From Congeria kusceri (lineage: Eukaryota; Mollusca; Bivalvia; Myida; Dreissenidae), in contig JAPFQT010000041.1 of assembly GCA_027627225.1 (NCBI GenBank), forward strand, positions 282,501 through 346,500: a stretch of DNA of 64,000 nucleotides, written 5' to 3'. Shown here in pieces: positions 1 to 12,659 of this stretch. Position numbers and translations under genes: made by a program. How positions within the stretch are numbered: position 1 is the stretch's first letter; each line of letters begins with the position of its first letter. The notes beneath the pieces were generated by a model. The model saw only the letters and a list, made by a program, of their open reading frames with translations, was not told the DNA's origin and searched no databases.

Positions 1-71
1 GCAATTTGTTTTATGATTTGTATACCTCATCGGTAGTAGATGTTGAGGCAATTTAATTAAAATGTAATACA

Positions 72-271
<200 letters not shown>

Positions 272-299
272 ACTGTTTAATGTATATAGATACTTAGTA

Positions 300-2090
300 T
301 TAAAAAGAACTCACATGATTACCTTCAGCTTCTGTTTCCTCCGCAAATCTGAACAAGTTACAATCATCCTTCGCTTTTTATAACACATTCGAAAATTAAT
401 TGATGTAACATATTCCTTGTTAGTGGGACAGCCACAGATCATTTAGTAACATCAAAGTTTTTTACGATGTCACGGTTTTGTCATTATTTTGTTAATTTTA
501 AATAGCTAGTTCATAGCAGATTACAATTTCCTGTCCATACACAATGAAACCATTATGTTTATTTCAAATGAATATCAAATGGTATAAACTGTATATTTGG
601 CTTCAATGGAAGAAAAAGTAAGCAAATATCAAATATATACAATATCAGCATTGTAAGCCTTGTGTATGTACCAAATGACGAAATGTTGCAAGATAAGTTT
701 TATGTCACGTAATATATTAATGTTTGTTTTAATGCGTATGTTATGGTGTTCATGTTCAACTGATTTTTAATTCTTTGTCGTTAATTCATTGTAACAAAAT
801 AAAATAAACCATCGAAAAAAGAGGAAATACATTTTGTGCATGTACATTTATCAAATGTCTCACAGTCAAAGTATAAATAAGGGGCAAATATTAAGCTATT
901 AGCCGTAATTTGGATTTCCACATCGAATATTATTTAATACAATAATGACTTATTGATGTGTTTGTAAATTATTGAAAGGATTCTGTTAAGATCATACCAT
1001 AGACAACATCATATAAAATGATAATAATAAATCCGTGTAAGGACAAATAATAGATTGGGAAAGATCACATACAGACAATAAAGGAACAAGTAACATCAAA
1101 CATCATTGTGTGAACACTACATCATAAACGTAGGGTTCTACAATATATAAAATGTATATAGGGATTAATTAATACCTAGCATTATTATAACATCCTGGCG
1201 AAAGCGAAAAAGAATATTGTCAGCCGGTTGAGAAGGAATTAAGGGTTTGATAAGCATTCCTTAGTGGATTTTTAAAATAAATTAACAAATTTAGAATGAT
1301 CTTGTTAAAAAGTATATGAGCGTTCTATCATTATAACAGCTTGTCACTGACCACATACACGCAAGACATATACGTGTTGAATTTGACTGGTGAACTTTTA
1401 TAAATTATGGATAGAACAATAAATGTATAAAATGTAAACTATTTGTAATTACTCGTCCGTGCTTTTAAACGAATTATGAGCTTGGATAATAAGTGATGTT
1501 TAGTATTTGTTGTTTTGTAGTATTTTTCTAACGTTGATGGACCAAATAGCAGAATGCTAGTCATGTTCACTTGCCGTGTACGCCTTTCACTTTTCATGTA
1601 ATTTTTATAGATTGTAAAACATATTTCGCTTAAAATATTGTTTATATCTTGGTATGCTGCATCATTTGTTGTGTAGCCAATGATTATTTTATGTATAGTT
1701 TTCATAGGTCTATTGAATCCGATATTGTTAAATACGGAATTGACATTTACATCTGTGGATAATCTAAGTTTTCATCGCGTGCTACAAAATCTTTCCAAAT
1801 TTCCATTGCCATCAATTAAGTTGCTTTTTGTATCTAGGTTTACTAAGTTGTTAACACTTTAAATGTCTTTTCTCTATTACAGTGTCATCCTCATCAGAAC
1901 ATTTGTTCTTGTAGGAATACAGGTTAGTACATTCCAACAGTTTCAACATATTAATGTAAGCTCTATTGTGTTGAAAGGCTAAATGAAACAATATCGTGCC
2001 CGTTTGATGAGTAGAACCAGTTATCGATGCCTTTTGCGAAAGATTATTTCAACCCCAAATAATGGACTGAACTAAAAACCTTTTAATCGC
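300..2090. other. AT-rich intergenic DNA, left part of duplicated segment
   Basis: I see no gene here. Blocks at about 361-500 and 1747-1970 match 43371-43500 and 43535-43735 closely, for example the block starting CATCCTTCGCTTTTTATAAC. They place this stretch at the left end of the segmental duplication that carries the decayed claudin-like copies at 5 kb and 44 kb. Confidence 0.6.
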
Positions 2091-2094
2091 AAGG

Positions 2095-2425
2095 CGCACA
2101 CAATATCGGTTATACCCTGCGCTCACAATATCCGTTATACCCTGCGCACACAATATCCGTTAAACCCTGCGCACACAATATCCGTTATACACTGCGCGCA
2201 CAGTATCCGTTATACCCTGCGCACACATTATCCGTTATATACTCCGCACACAATATCCGTTATACCCTGCGCACACAATATCCGTTATACCGTGAGCACA
2301 CAATATCTGTTATACCCTGCGCACACAATATCCACTATACACTACGCCCACAATATCCGTTATACACAGCGCACACAATATCCGTTATACCCTGCGAAAA
2401 CAATATCCGTTATACCCCTGCGACT
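2095..2425. repeat. 25-bp minisatellite
   Basis: About 13 units of roughly 25 bp, each containing CACAATATCCGTTATACC followed by CTGCG. Units vary by single substitutions. The array is absent from the paralogous segment at 43.4-44.7 kb, so it arose or expanded after that duplication. Open frames across it are repeat artefacts. Confidence 0.9.
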
Positions 2426-2429
2426 TAAC

Positions 2430-5165
2430 CAGATCATAAAAAGGACCTTCTTTTCGGCAAACGTCACGAGTGCAGACCATCATTCGACTGCAATGGGGTC
2501 ATGATACATATGATAAGAAGTACATGACGTGGAGGGCAATTTTTATTTTGCCCGGAAGTCTCTTCTGCTGCCCCGTCAATCCTCCGCCTGATCAGATGAA
2601 CATCGACCTCACTGAAATATATCAATTTATGCGCTTGATTTCGAAATGTCAGCTTAGAGTCGATTGGTGGTACATGTCTTAGTGCATGTGATTAACTGGT
2701 CTAGGCATTCAGCGTTGGACTGACAAATGCACACGTTTTTGTTTTGTTTTTTAAACTGCAATATTCCAAATATAATCACGCGGTCGTTAGAACAGAAACT
2801 TCTCTGGACAGTATGGACGTGATTGGTTCAATAAGAAATCAGAAAAATAATTATGCACTTCGCAAGCAAAGTCGTGACAATAATTATTTAAAATAGAAGG
2901 TTTGGGGGCAATTCCTTTTCTCTGCGGTCTGCACTTATCATGGTTTAAAAAATAAAAACGGATTTAGACCTAAAACTGCGTTTTGAAAGCGACAGGACTA
3001 TTGAATTTAATTCTGAAATGTTCGAGAACATTATATCCCAACCACACCAGTGTCTGTCCTTACCACGTCAACCACGTCCTGCGAGTTTGTAGTGAGAACG
3101 GCCTTTAACGTGGTGATGACCGAGTAATACTCAGAGGTGACGTTTTTATTTCCTTGTGGACGCAGAGAACGTGAAGCCGTTTTAAGCATGAACACAGCGC
3201 GAGGACGTGGAAAAATGAGAAGTTCAACATGGTATGGAATGTTTACTAAATTAATTGTACTGTTGGGTCCTTAGCTTTTTTAGTACCTGTGTATTTTCAG
3301 GTGGGAAACTGAAGGTCAAGTCAGCAGAGAGGTATATTGTCAACACAATATGGGCTGAAGTTTTAGCCAACTATGCTATAGGATCTGAATTCTGACACAC
3401 ACAAAACAACACAATATACATGTGTTTACATACACCTTATCTCTGCATATGACTTTTCTTGTATGGGGATGTGTAGCATTATGTTGATATTTGTATAAAT
3501 ATATTTTTGCATTAAACCTTATGTTCACTTTATTACTAAATACTCGGCAGTGCGGTCACTCACTCTTTGAGAGCGAGTGGTTCAAATGTTTTGGTTAATA
3601 ACGGCATTCCTCACAAACTGTGTTAACGTCATGGTACGTGCTGATTAAAACAGTTAAATATGTATGTCTAATGTTTGTTAATGAGGGTTTTCATGTCATT
3701 TTGATAGTAATAGCATATGCATATTGTATATTGTGTTTACATTTTCTAAATGCTTTTCCCACTCAATAGGTCCCGAAGTCGTACAAAGGATTAAACTACA
3801 TGTATGTGTTAGCCGATATGTCAAAGTAAATTAGAAAGACGGGTTTATTAACATATTATTTGTCATGTAAAATAATAATTTGCTTGTCTAGTTAATTTAC
3901 CATGTCTTAGTTTTTATCCCATAAACTACACGATAATTTTGTCATTATTGTCCCTAACTCATGTGAATGAAGAAACAACTAGGAAGTTCTTTCGAAAGTA
4001 ATTTTATTTCCAAAACATTACCGCTTTTGATCAGATAAAATTAAAAAAAGATGTATACAACCAGATAGTGAAAGTTATCTGACATGTTAAAAAAGGCATT
4101 CATGGTAGCAGACCACACACATACTTTCCTGGCCATCTTTACTCTTTGACCAGCTAATTGTCGACTATATGTTGCGCCAAACATTCTTTACTAACAATAC
4201 CAAACAACACAGTTTTATATATTTTGTATATTCGATTTAAATATAGTTCTTAACGAGGGGAACATTCATGTAAGTAAAATTGAGGAAATCGTGATATTCC
4301 TTTTGATAAAATACGCTGCATTTGGTTTGGTTTTCTTTAAATGATTATCAATCTGTAATGTTCATGTTTTTCATGGTACATGCTTAATGGTATTTCATTA
4401 AGAAATTGTACACGAACAAGTATATGTACGTTCCTTTTAAATGTAGCTCCAAAGAGTGCCCATGCATATGCAAACATTGCATAATGGTGAATACTGAAGG
4501 ACAGACTGCGTGTAAATGCAACGTATTTGGTATCTGGAAGAGACTATAACTGTGGTTGATTTTATAATGACAAAGAAAGGATTTGTTGCAACAGTAGTAG
4601 TATGTTATGGCATGTGTAAAATAATTTGATTAATTTGGTTTTGTGTCATTCGTGGTTCAAATGATTCTAACATAACACTAGCTAATTTGTCTATATACAA
4701 AGTTCACAATTATTGTTGTTTAAGTACCAAATAAACAACGCAAAAAGTAGTCCCGATTCTGAGTGACCGATAGTAAAATGGAGATCTCATTACAATTGCA
4801 AACACAATTTGTCAAATCATGTTAGAACCGAAATAATGTTCGCATTATCTTTGTTTGTCGGCCAATAAATTACTCTTTGTCTTTCTGATGCGTGGATATT
4901 AACCACTCGGGCTAACGCCCTCGTAGTTTAATTTTTTCCTAAGCATCAGAACCCCAAATCGTTGTTTATTGGTCGATGAACAACGATAAATCGAATTATT
5001 TTTAATATAATGTTGGCGAAACAAGATTGTATTGACATTTGTAAACCACAACTGTATTAACAAAAGGAAACTAATGGTTAAATTATAATGTGTAATATTT
5101 ACAATATGATATTGTAAAGTATTGTGTAGTCTATGTTCAAATGTTACATAATTTGTAAACATGTT
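2430..5165. other. Intergenic DNA without recognisable gene
   Basis: AT-rich sequence with no supported coding region. The block around 3826-3910 matches 43850-43930, the same duplicated segment as above. I could not assign the rest. Confidence 0.5.
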
Positions 5166-5170
5166 CGAGT

Positions 5171-5725
5171 TTATGCAGCCTCTGGCAGACGTCCATGCAG
5201 AAAAAACAGCCCTGCCTGGATCCAGCTTGAACTACCAAGATACCATGCACAGGGCGAACCCTCCTACGTATGTCTTTGTTTGGCTTTCAAGTGCCTTGGT
5301 CTTACTTGCGAAAATGGCAAAGGCTACCATCAAACAAAATCTTAAATGTAAAACAGTTCTTAAAATAATCATAGTGTTTTCATAAAACTCTGTACATACA
5401 ATAATAACAAGTTTAGACTCCATATGATCATCATCGTCATCCGTGTTATAACGACAACATCAATAAAATAATATCGTTTTAAGTGGCGTATTTCTTCTGA
5501 AATTTAAAATAATAATTTTATAAGTATCATTCAATCTTCTCTTCTGAAAAACTGTACGTTGTGCAAAATATGACTTCCCTGCTCCTATTGACAGTCCAAC
5601 AGTAACAAAGTAGATGATCTGCTTGTCTTTCACGAGGAACATTCACAGTACGGCCACAACAGCGGCTCCTGTCATTGCTGCAAACATACCCAGAAAGGCG
5701 AATGCTCGTACCGCATTCACAGTAC
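5171..5725 (-). pseudogene. Claudin-like tetraspan pseudogene (copy A), exons 2 and 3
   Basis: Two exons match the intact paralogue at 47548-51325. Exon 2 (5579-5725) reads through VRAFAFLGMF and KDKQIIYF, the second and third membrane segments. It has an in-frame TGA at 5643-5645 where paralogues have Arg before VF. Its donor reads GG instead of GT. Exon 3 (5171-5340) encodes FAIFASKTK and WIQAGLFFLHGRLPEAA, but lacks one base at its acceptor, has an in-frame TAG after SW, and has a one-base insertion directly after. No first exon is visible upstream, where tandem arrays begin. Exon 3 in the intact copy holds the fourth membrane segment and C-terminus. At least five lesions make a functional product very unlikely. 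The unit was duplicated together with the 44-kb copy but the two do not share their main lesions. Confidence 0.85.
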
Positions 5726-6459
5726 CTGGCGAGAAGAATAACAAGAATGATATGCAAATCAAATGTTTACTCAATACAATTGCTATTAGCAGAATATAAA
5801 ACAATTATGACTGACATCCCGCTTCATTTTACACGATTTACAACATTTCACTCTGGGATATGCTAACAATTCATTTCATGCAACGTGGTGAAAATACGAA
5901 AACAGCAGGGAATATAATTCCAACCATTTCACTGTGAATCCAATCAAATGATAATTTTTGCACATTTCACTCTGTGTCATTTGGTTAAACATTTTTAATG
6001 TTCATTAGCAATTTTATGAACAACAATATATATTACGTATGTGTAGTTGCCATCGTATGCACCAGTAGGCAAAATATAAATATGAATAATTTTACTAATA
6101 GCAGAAACCTATACATATCCCTTTGCGAAAAGTAATAAATATACTTTGTCATTTCGATGACTTTATATGTAAACAAGAGTACCATTGTCACAAAGATACG
6201 CCCGTCAAAGAAGCGTTGTTTCGGTAAAGATTCAAATACTAAAAAGAAACAAGTTTCAAAAACCAATAAGGTAGATATATGGTATTTGTGTATCTTATTC
6301 ATCTTCAAAGCCTCTCTCTGTGTGGTGAGTTGAGCTATCAAAACTATTCCATATGTATTCGTAAATCTATAATCAAGATGACAAAATAAACAAGAAACAA
6401 GGAAATTCCCAGGAAACTTTTTTGTTAAAAAAATGCATTAATGTCACCACAAAAATAAA

Positions 6460-7690
6460 AATTTTAGTAATGGTGACCTTCACATTGACCCTACCCACCC
6501 CATATGCAATCCCAAGCGAGGTCTAGATATAAGGTATCTACAGTTTCATTACATCATCCAATGCCTTCTCAAGCTATTGACCAGAAACTGTCTGTCTATT
6601 TTTAGTAATGGTGACATTGACCTTGACCCCATCCACGTCATATGCAATTCTTAGCGAGGTCTAGATATAAGGTATATATGAATGAGGTTTCATTAAAAGA
6701 TCTCAATGTGTTCTCAAGCTATTGAGAGGAAACCGTTATTGTTATTTTCAGTAATGGTGACCTTGACCATGACCCCACCCACCCTATAAGCAACCCTTAG
6801 CAAGGTCTTAATATAAGGTATTCAGGTATGACGTTTCGTTAAAATATCTTAATGTGTTCTCAAGTTATTGAGCAGAAGTTCTTTTTTTTTTTTTTGGTAA
6901 TGGTGACGTTGACCTTGATCCTACCCATCTCAAACACAATTCCAAGCAAGGTCTGGACATAAAGTATCTATATATGAAGTTTCATTGAAATATCTCAATT
7001 CGTTCTCAAGTTTTTGAAGGGAAACCATTTTTCCAGTTCAAGTAACAGTGACATTGACCTTGACCCCACCTATCCCATATACAATCTCAAGCGATATCTT
7101 AATGCAGGCTCAAGTTATTGAGCAGAAACTGTTTTTCTATTTTTAGTAACAGCGATCTGAACCTTGAACCCACCCACCCCATATGCAATCCCAAGTGTGG
7201 TCTTGATATAAGGTATTATGTATTAAGTTTAATTAAACAATCTCAATGCGTTCTCAAGTTATTGAATGGAAACCGTTTTTGTACTTTAATAACAGTGAAC
7301 TTGACCCCACCCACCCCACATGCGATCCAAGCGAGGTTTCAATATAAAGTATCTATGTATTAAGTTCCATTAAAATATCTCAGTGCATGCTCAAGTTATT
7401 GAGCATAAACTGTTTTTCTATTTTTAGTAACAGTGACCTTGACCTTGACCACGTCATCCCCATATGCAATCCCAAGCGAGGTCTCGATATAAGGTGTCTT
7501 TGTGTTAAGTTTCATTAATATTTATCATTGCGTTTTCAAATTTTTGAACGGAAACCGTGTTTCTATTTCAGTAACAGTGACCTTGACCCCACCCACACAT
7601 ATGCAATTTCAAGCGAGGTATTGCAATAAGGTATCTATGTATGAAGTTTCGTTACAATAGCTCAATTCGTTCATGAGTTTGAGAGCGGAA
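6460..7690. repeat. Tandem array of about 142-bp monomers
   Basis: Nine monomers, recognisable by AGTAATGGTGACCTTGACC followed by CCCACCC, CATATGCAAT, AGCGAGGTCT and TCTCAAGTTATTGA. Start points near 6462, 6600, 6747, 6893, 7039, 7141, 7283, 7423 and 7566 give spacings mostly of 138-147 bp, with one short unit of 102. Monomers are diverged by many substitutions. No coding role is apparent. Confidence 0.85.
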
Positions 7691-7699
7691 ACGAAAAGT

Positions 7700-8868
7700 T
7701 GGCGCCAACACTACGCCTTTGACCTTGAATTGTGATCTTGACCTAGGATCTAGGGACCTGGTTCTTGCGCGCGACACTTTAACTCACCATTCTTGTCACT
7801 TGTGCCAAGTTATTTGAAAATCTATCCATTCTGTACGAAGATTTGTTCCAGAATAAGTGTTAAGGATTTATTTCTTATATTTGACATTTGGCTCTGAATT
7901 GTGACCTTGACGTTGTATATGGGGACCTGGTTCTTGGCTGCGACATTCCGCTCGCCATGCTTATCACTTCTGCCAAATTAGTTGAAAACCTATCTATGCT
8001 GGACAAAAATATGCTCAGGAAAAAGTGCTAAATATTGATTTTTTAAACTTGACCTTGAATAGTACCCTTGACCTAGGACCTAGGGATCTGGTTCTTGGCC
8101 GCGACACTTCGTCTCCCTATGCTTGTCACTTCTGCCGGGTAGTTGGAATATCCATCGATGCTAGACAAAAATATGTGCCTGGCAAAATGTTTAGTATTGA
8201 CTTCTTACATTTGACATTTGACCTTAAATTGTGACCTCGACCTTGGACCTTGGTACCTGGCTCTTGCGCTCGACACTCTGTCTTACCATACTTGTCCCTG
8301 CTGCCAAGTTATTTGAAAATCTACCGTGCGTGACATGCATATGCTCCGGACAAAGAGTTAGGGATTGTTTTCTTAGATTTACATTTGACATTGAATTGTA
8401 ACCTTCACCTTAAACCTAGAGACGTGATTCTTGCGCGCAACACTCCATCTCAGCATTCTTGTCACTTTTGCCAGGTTATTTGGAAATCCATTCATGTTGG
8501 ACAAAGATATGCTCCGGACAAAGTATTTAGGATTAATTTCTTAAATTTGACTTTTGACCTTGAACTGTGACCTTGACCTTGCACCTAGGTATCTGGTTCC
8601 TTTGCGCGACACTCAGTCTCATCATGCTTGTCAAATCTGCTAGGTTTTTTGGAAATCCGTCCGTGCTGGACACAATCATGCTCCGGACAAAGTGTTAATG
8701 ATTTATTTCTCATATTTGACCTTTGACCATGAATTGTGACCTTTACCTTGGACATAGGGACCTGGTGATCTTGCGCGCAGCACACCGTCTCATCATGCAT
8801 GTCACTTCTGCAAAGTTATTCAAAACTACATCCATGCTGGACAGAGATAAGCTCTGGACAAAGTTTTT
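7700..8868. repeat. Tandem array of about 168-bp monomers
   Basis: Seven monomers with the anchor GGGACCTGGTTCTTGCGCG and CGACACT, starting near 7741, 7913, 8079, 8248, 8414, 8583 and 8752. Each also has TTTGACCTTGAATTGTGACC and CTGGACAAAGATATGCTC. It abuts the 142-bp array and shares only the TGACCTTGACC motif with it. Short open frames across it are repeat artefacts. Confidence 0.85.
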
Positions 8869-8869
8869 C

Positions 8870-9535
8870 CCCCGACCCTCCCGCCCGCTTGCCAGGGGCG
8901 TCCCCATAATACGTCCGTTTTTCAAACGGGCGTATAAAAAGTTTAAAATACACCAAATAAAAGTTCCCCGTTACAAACCCCAACTCTGTGACAAAATATG
9001 TTAATTGATGTTGCAGCTGTATATTGATCATATATGTGTGTCAGTGTAAATGTTTAAGTAAAACTGTTGTCGTGGAAAACTGATAATATACAAACTTAAT
9101 ATAACGATCAGTATCATAATTTTCTTTAAAATGTTAATGCAGAAGCGCCTTGTTAAATGTTTTTGAACATACTTAAAGATTGTACGTAATGAAAAGCACA
9201 ACTGATGGCGATACACCTCCGTGTTTCAACAGTTATACTAACTTCGTCATCGAACATTGCCAAAAAGGACATCATGTGTCATAAATGAATGTACAATATT
9301 AAAAAAAGCATGATGAACCACAATATATAGGTCTGTCTTGTTTTGTGACATATTAATATACACGTATGCGTTTTAAGATAATATCTTTAAAAAGTGAAGT
9401 AGAATTTACTGGTTTGCATTAGTATTATGATAATCTGTTTCATAATTGTGGAGTATAAATGTTGAACTGCACCACTGCCTACAATTACAACTTACAATAA
9501 TTATCAATATTATAGCTATTATTATTGAACTCAGA
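8870..9535. other. Unassigned intergenic DNA
   Basis: A GC-rich patch of about 60 bases (8870-8930) ends the array, followed by AT-rich DNA. I see no gene or repeat family here. Confidence 0.4.
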
Positions 9536-9539
9536 CGTA

Positions 9540-9603
9540 TTTTGTAATAGAAGTTATAATAATAATAATATTTCAAAGATAATTTGGAGTAGTAGTAGTA
9601 GTG

Positions 9604-9665
<62 letters not shown>

Positions 9666-9795
9666 TGTCGTTGTCGTTGTTGTTGTTGTTGTTGTTGTTG
9701 TTGTTGCTGCTGCTGCTGCTGCTGCTGTTGTTGTTGTTGTTGATGTAGTTGTGGTCGTAGTAGTAGTAGTAGTAGTTGTTGTTGTTGTTCTTTTC
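9540..9795. repeat. Compound AGT/GTT/GCT microsatellite
   Basis: Blocks of (AGT)n, (TGT)n, (TGC)n and again (AGT)n and (TGT)n in succession. All six frames are open in parts, giving poly-Ser, poly-Cys, poly-Val, poly-Thr and poly-Tyr strings that should not be read as proteins. Confidence 0.95.
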
Positions 9796-9799
9796 ATAC

Positions 9800-10380
9800 T
9801 GTTTGCGTACTGCAACGGTTATTTTTGAGAGAGTAATTTCCAAAGCAGGTATCGCGGAAAACTACTTATTTTCTGTGCAGGCTATTAGTCAGTAAAGCGA
9901 AACAAGGGCCCTTCTTCAAAACAGCAAAATTTTACACCCGTTGTCTTGCGTTTTTAATCATTTAAGATAATGTATTAATATGTATTATATTGGGAATGTC
10001 ATGTGATTTATTACAATTACAGTTTTGAAAACGTCAATTTATAATTAAAAAAAACGTTAAACTAATGACACCAATAATTGCACTATTTGCTTGTATGTAA
10101 CCGAAATATTTACCGGACTGTCCTGGAATAAGACCACCACATTAATGCGCTACATCGGTCATATTTGACTTGTTGCGAAAGTGTTTTTTCTTGTTACCAA
10201 TTCTCATTCTGAATATTTTGACAACAGATTACCGCAATTATTAATTTTAAACTATTAATAAATATGTTTATTTATAGATCTTTGGCTGAGAATCACTATT
10301 GGTTATTCTGGCCCTTGCAAATTGACTTGTATACTGGCATGTATATAATTCCGTTTGCATAAGATAATAAGCTCGAACAA
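9800..10380. other. AT-rich intergenic DNA
   Basis: No gene, RNA or repeat family recognised between the two microsatellites. Confidence 0.4.
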
Positions 10381-10387
10381 AATACAA

Positions 10388-10632
10388 GTAGTAGTAGCAG
10401 CAGCAGCAGCAGCTGTAGTGATGGTAGTGGTAGTGGTAGTGGTAGTGGTAGTGGTAGAGGTAGTGGTAGTGGTAGTGGTAGTGGTAGTGGTGGTAGTGGT
10501 GGCAGTGGTGGTAGTGGTGGTAGTTTTGGTAGTTTTGGTAGTGGTGGTAGTGGTGGTAGTGGTAGTGGTGGTAGTGGTGGTAGTGGTGGTGGTAGTGGTG
10601 GTAGTGGTGGTAGTGGTGGTATTAGTGGTAGC

Positions 10633-10673
<41 letters not shown>

Positions 10674-10716
10674 CAGCAGCAGCAGCAGCAGCAGTAGAAG
10701 TAGTAGTAGTAGTATA
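10388..10716. repeat. Compound (AGT)n and (GGTAGT)n array
   Basis: AGT and AGC units flank a core of about 220 bases built from GGTAGT and GGTGGTAGT hexamers and nonamers. The plus strand is made almost only of G, T and A. Open frames are poly-Val, poly-Leu-Pro and poly-Thr artefacts. Confidence 0.95.
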
Positions 10717-10719
10717 CAT

Positions 10720-11260
10720 ACACGTGTAGTCTGTAAGTGTTCACTTAACAATAACAGTATTGCTTACACTCCCCGCTTTTATAAACACAACGAGTGAATA
10801 AAAATACGATACTTTGTGCTAAGAGATTTTTTGGTTCAGCGATTCCGAAATATGCCCTATTAACTCACTTGAGCTGACATTAAGGAAGTTGATGTTGGCC
10901 AATCGTTGAGCTTCATTTGTACTGTTTTCTTGTTAGCTGAAGACATTCTTTAACAACAATAACAAGGGTAAGAAAGGATTCACGGGCGATTTGAAAGGAA
11001 GCTAAGATGTAAAAAGGCACATGTGGCAACTATTGAGAACGCGTTAACTATAGAACCCGAAGTCTGGCGTTACAAACATAAACAAACAAAGTAAATTCAT
11101 TTGAGTTCATCAACATCCTCATTTATTTCATTATCACATAATGGTGGAGTGTTAACTAGTCTATCATATTATTAAGTATATATTAAAAAGTATAGGTAGG
11201 ATATAAGTAGGATATTTCTCATTTAATCGACAATATTTCTCAATTAAATGATTAATTTAT
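10720..11260. other. AT-rich intergenic DNA
   Basis: I see nothing supported here. Confidence 0.4.
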
Positions 11261-11264
11261 GATA

Positions 11265-11513
11265 ACATGGTACGATGGCACGATGGCTATGGGGCGATAG
11301 GGCGATGGTACGATGACGACGGCACGATATTGCATCCCACTATCACCATCGTATTATCATGTCATCGTGCAATCACCATCATACCATCGCACCATCGTCA
11401 TTGTACCATCGTGTTATCGTTGTCGTACCATCGTATTATCGTGCCATCGTCATTGTATCATCCCACCATCGTACTATTGTGTCATCGTACCATCGTGTCA
11501 TCGTGCAATCGTG
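11265..11513. repeat. Strand-switching ATCGT minisatellite
   Basis: Units of about 8-10 bp of the type CATCGTACCATCGTG fill the right 180 bases. The left 60 bases (about 11265-11330) carry the same motif as its complement (GGTACGATGG, GGCACGATGG). The array therefore reverses orientation near 11330 and can fold back on itself. Open frames across it are artefacts. Confidence 0.85.
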
Positions 11514-11519
11514 GTTTGG

Positions 11520-12285
11520 ATTTCTAGTGAAAATCGCTATGACACTAGCAGAACACCTTACTATTGTCTAATGGCAACTGTGCACAAGAAGTTGTGAATG
11601 GACTTCAGTTCAATATATAATGGTAATTAGTAATATATATTCACAAAAGGCGGTTAAAATGCTGGGAATCATAGGTTGTCTATACCTTTTATACCTTTCC
11701 AGGTTTGTTCAGTGATCGCGAAAGCCTAAGTGAAAGATTAATATTCTTCCGTCGCTTGTTATTTGCAATTTCAAACGTTGGACACCCATTGTTGGTTTTG
11801 TAAAGAAGATTAACTGTTTATCCGATGAAATTCTATGTGCATTCTTGACTAAAGTGGAAACGCAGATAAACCTTCTACGTCAGGGAACGTTATCGCTATC
11901 GCGTTTGTTTTTAAGACGGGTTTTTTAAGTCTAGCTACAATGATAACCATGCAGTAAAACAAACGGACTTTTGATATACAAACAGGCGATTTGTTGCTCT
12001 GCGCTTATGTGGAATCACGGGCAGTCCTTACATATGCCTTTCATGTCAACTTTCTGGAAATTAAATGTGCCGTTGTTGTATTGTAGGTATGGTATAGGTT
12101 TGGCCATGATTGTTTTTAATATAGAGCGATGATGATGATGACCTGACGATATTTATAAAATGTGGAATTGATGTGATTACGACAGAATATATTCACTGAT
12201 GGTTGTGACAATATTTAAGAGGATGATGTGAAAGTGGGGAAACAGCAAAAATATCATTAACAAATAAAAAATTATTCTGCGTGAG
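11520..12285. other. Intergenic DNA without recognisable gene
   Basis: No supported feature. A short (GAT)n run lies at about 12128-12142. Confidence 0.4.
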
Positions 12286-12289
12286 GTAC

Positions 12290-12540
12290 AGGAGGCAGCA
12301 TTAATGAATGCCGCGTATCATAGTCAGCCAATCTAAAGACGAAATAATACGGTTGTTAAACTCATTGACATAAAGCATTATTTGGCATCAATAGCACAAT
12401 TCAGTCGGAAGGGTAGTTTAAACACACTTTCGAAAGCTATAGAAGATAACATCTGCAAACAGGAAATTTGAAATGTAAGATAACATAGTCTATATAATTA
12501 TCTTTCTTCCTTAATCTAGTTGTGGATCACGAAAACCCGA
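12290..12540. repeat. Dispersed repeat, related to 56830-57080
   Basis: Fragments such as CAGGAAATTT, GCATTATTTGG and GGACCACGAA/GGATCACGAA occur in the same order here and at 56830-57080. Copy 1 of segmental duplication II lacks this block at the corresponding position (near 22920), so it behaves as a mobile or deletable repeat. The family is not recognised. Confidence 0.5.
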
Positions 12541-12633
12541 GGGAGCCTGCTGTTAGATATGGCAGGAATGTTTAAACAATATTATGACTGGATGATTGAT
12601 TCATTGATTCATTCATCGGCATACTATACCTTG

Positions 12634-12658
12634 ATATATATATATATATATATATATA
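12634..12658. repeat. (TA)n microsatellite
   Basis: Short perfect TA dinucleotide run immediately before the plus-strand LINE remnant. Confidence 0.9.
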
Positions 12659-12659
12659 C

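Larger units (their letters stand above)
361..6120. repeat. Segmental duplication I, copy 1 (partner 43371-44730)
   Basis: Collinear blocks shared with 43371-44730 occur at about 361-500, 1747-1970, 3826-3910, 5280-5800 and 5930-6115. This copy is about four times longer, because of insertions and the 25-bp minisatellite here or deletions in the partner. Both copies carry decayed exons of the same claudin-like gene on the minus strand. Confidence 0.75.

Noticed and set aside
6033..6341. 102-codon minus-strand frame near copy A
   Set aside because: Hydrophobic but AT-driven; it does not match the first exon of the claudin-like family and has no splice signals in the right place.
9406..9843. 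Long frames of poly-Tyr, poly-Thr, poly-Val and similar in trinucleotide arrays
   Set aside because: They are translations of microsatellites and are open in several frames at once. The same holds at 10296-10751, 41543-42100 and 51378-52308.
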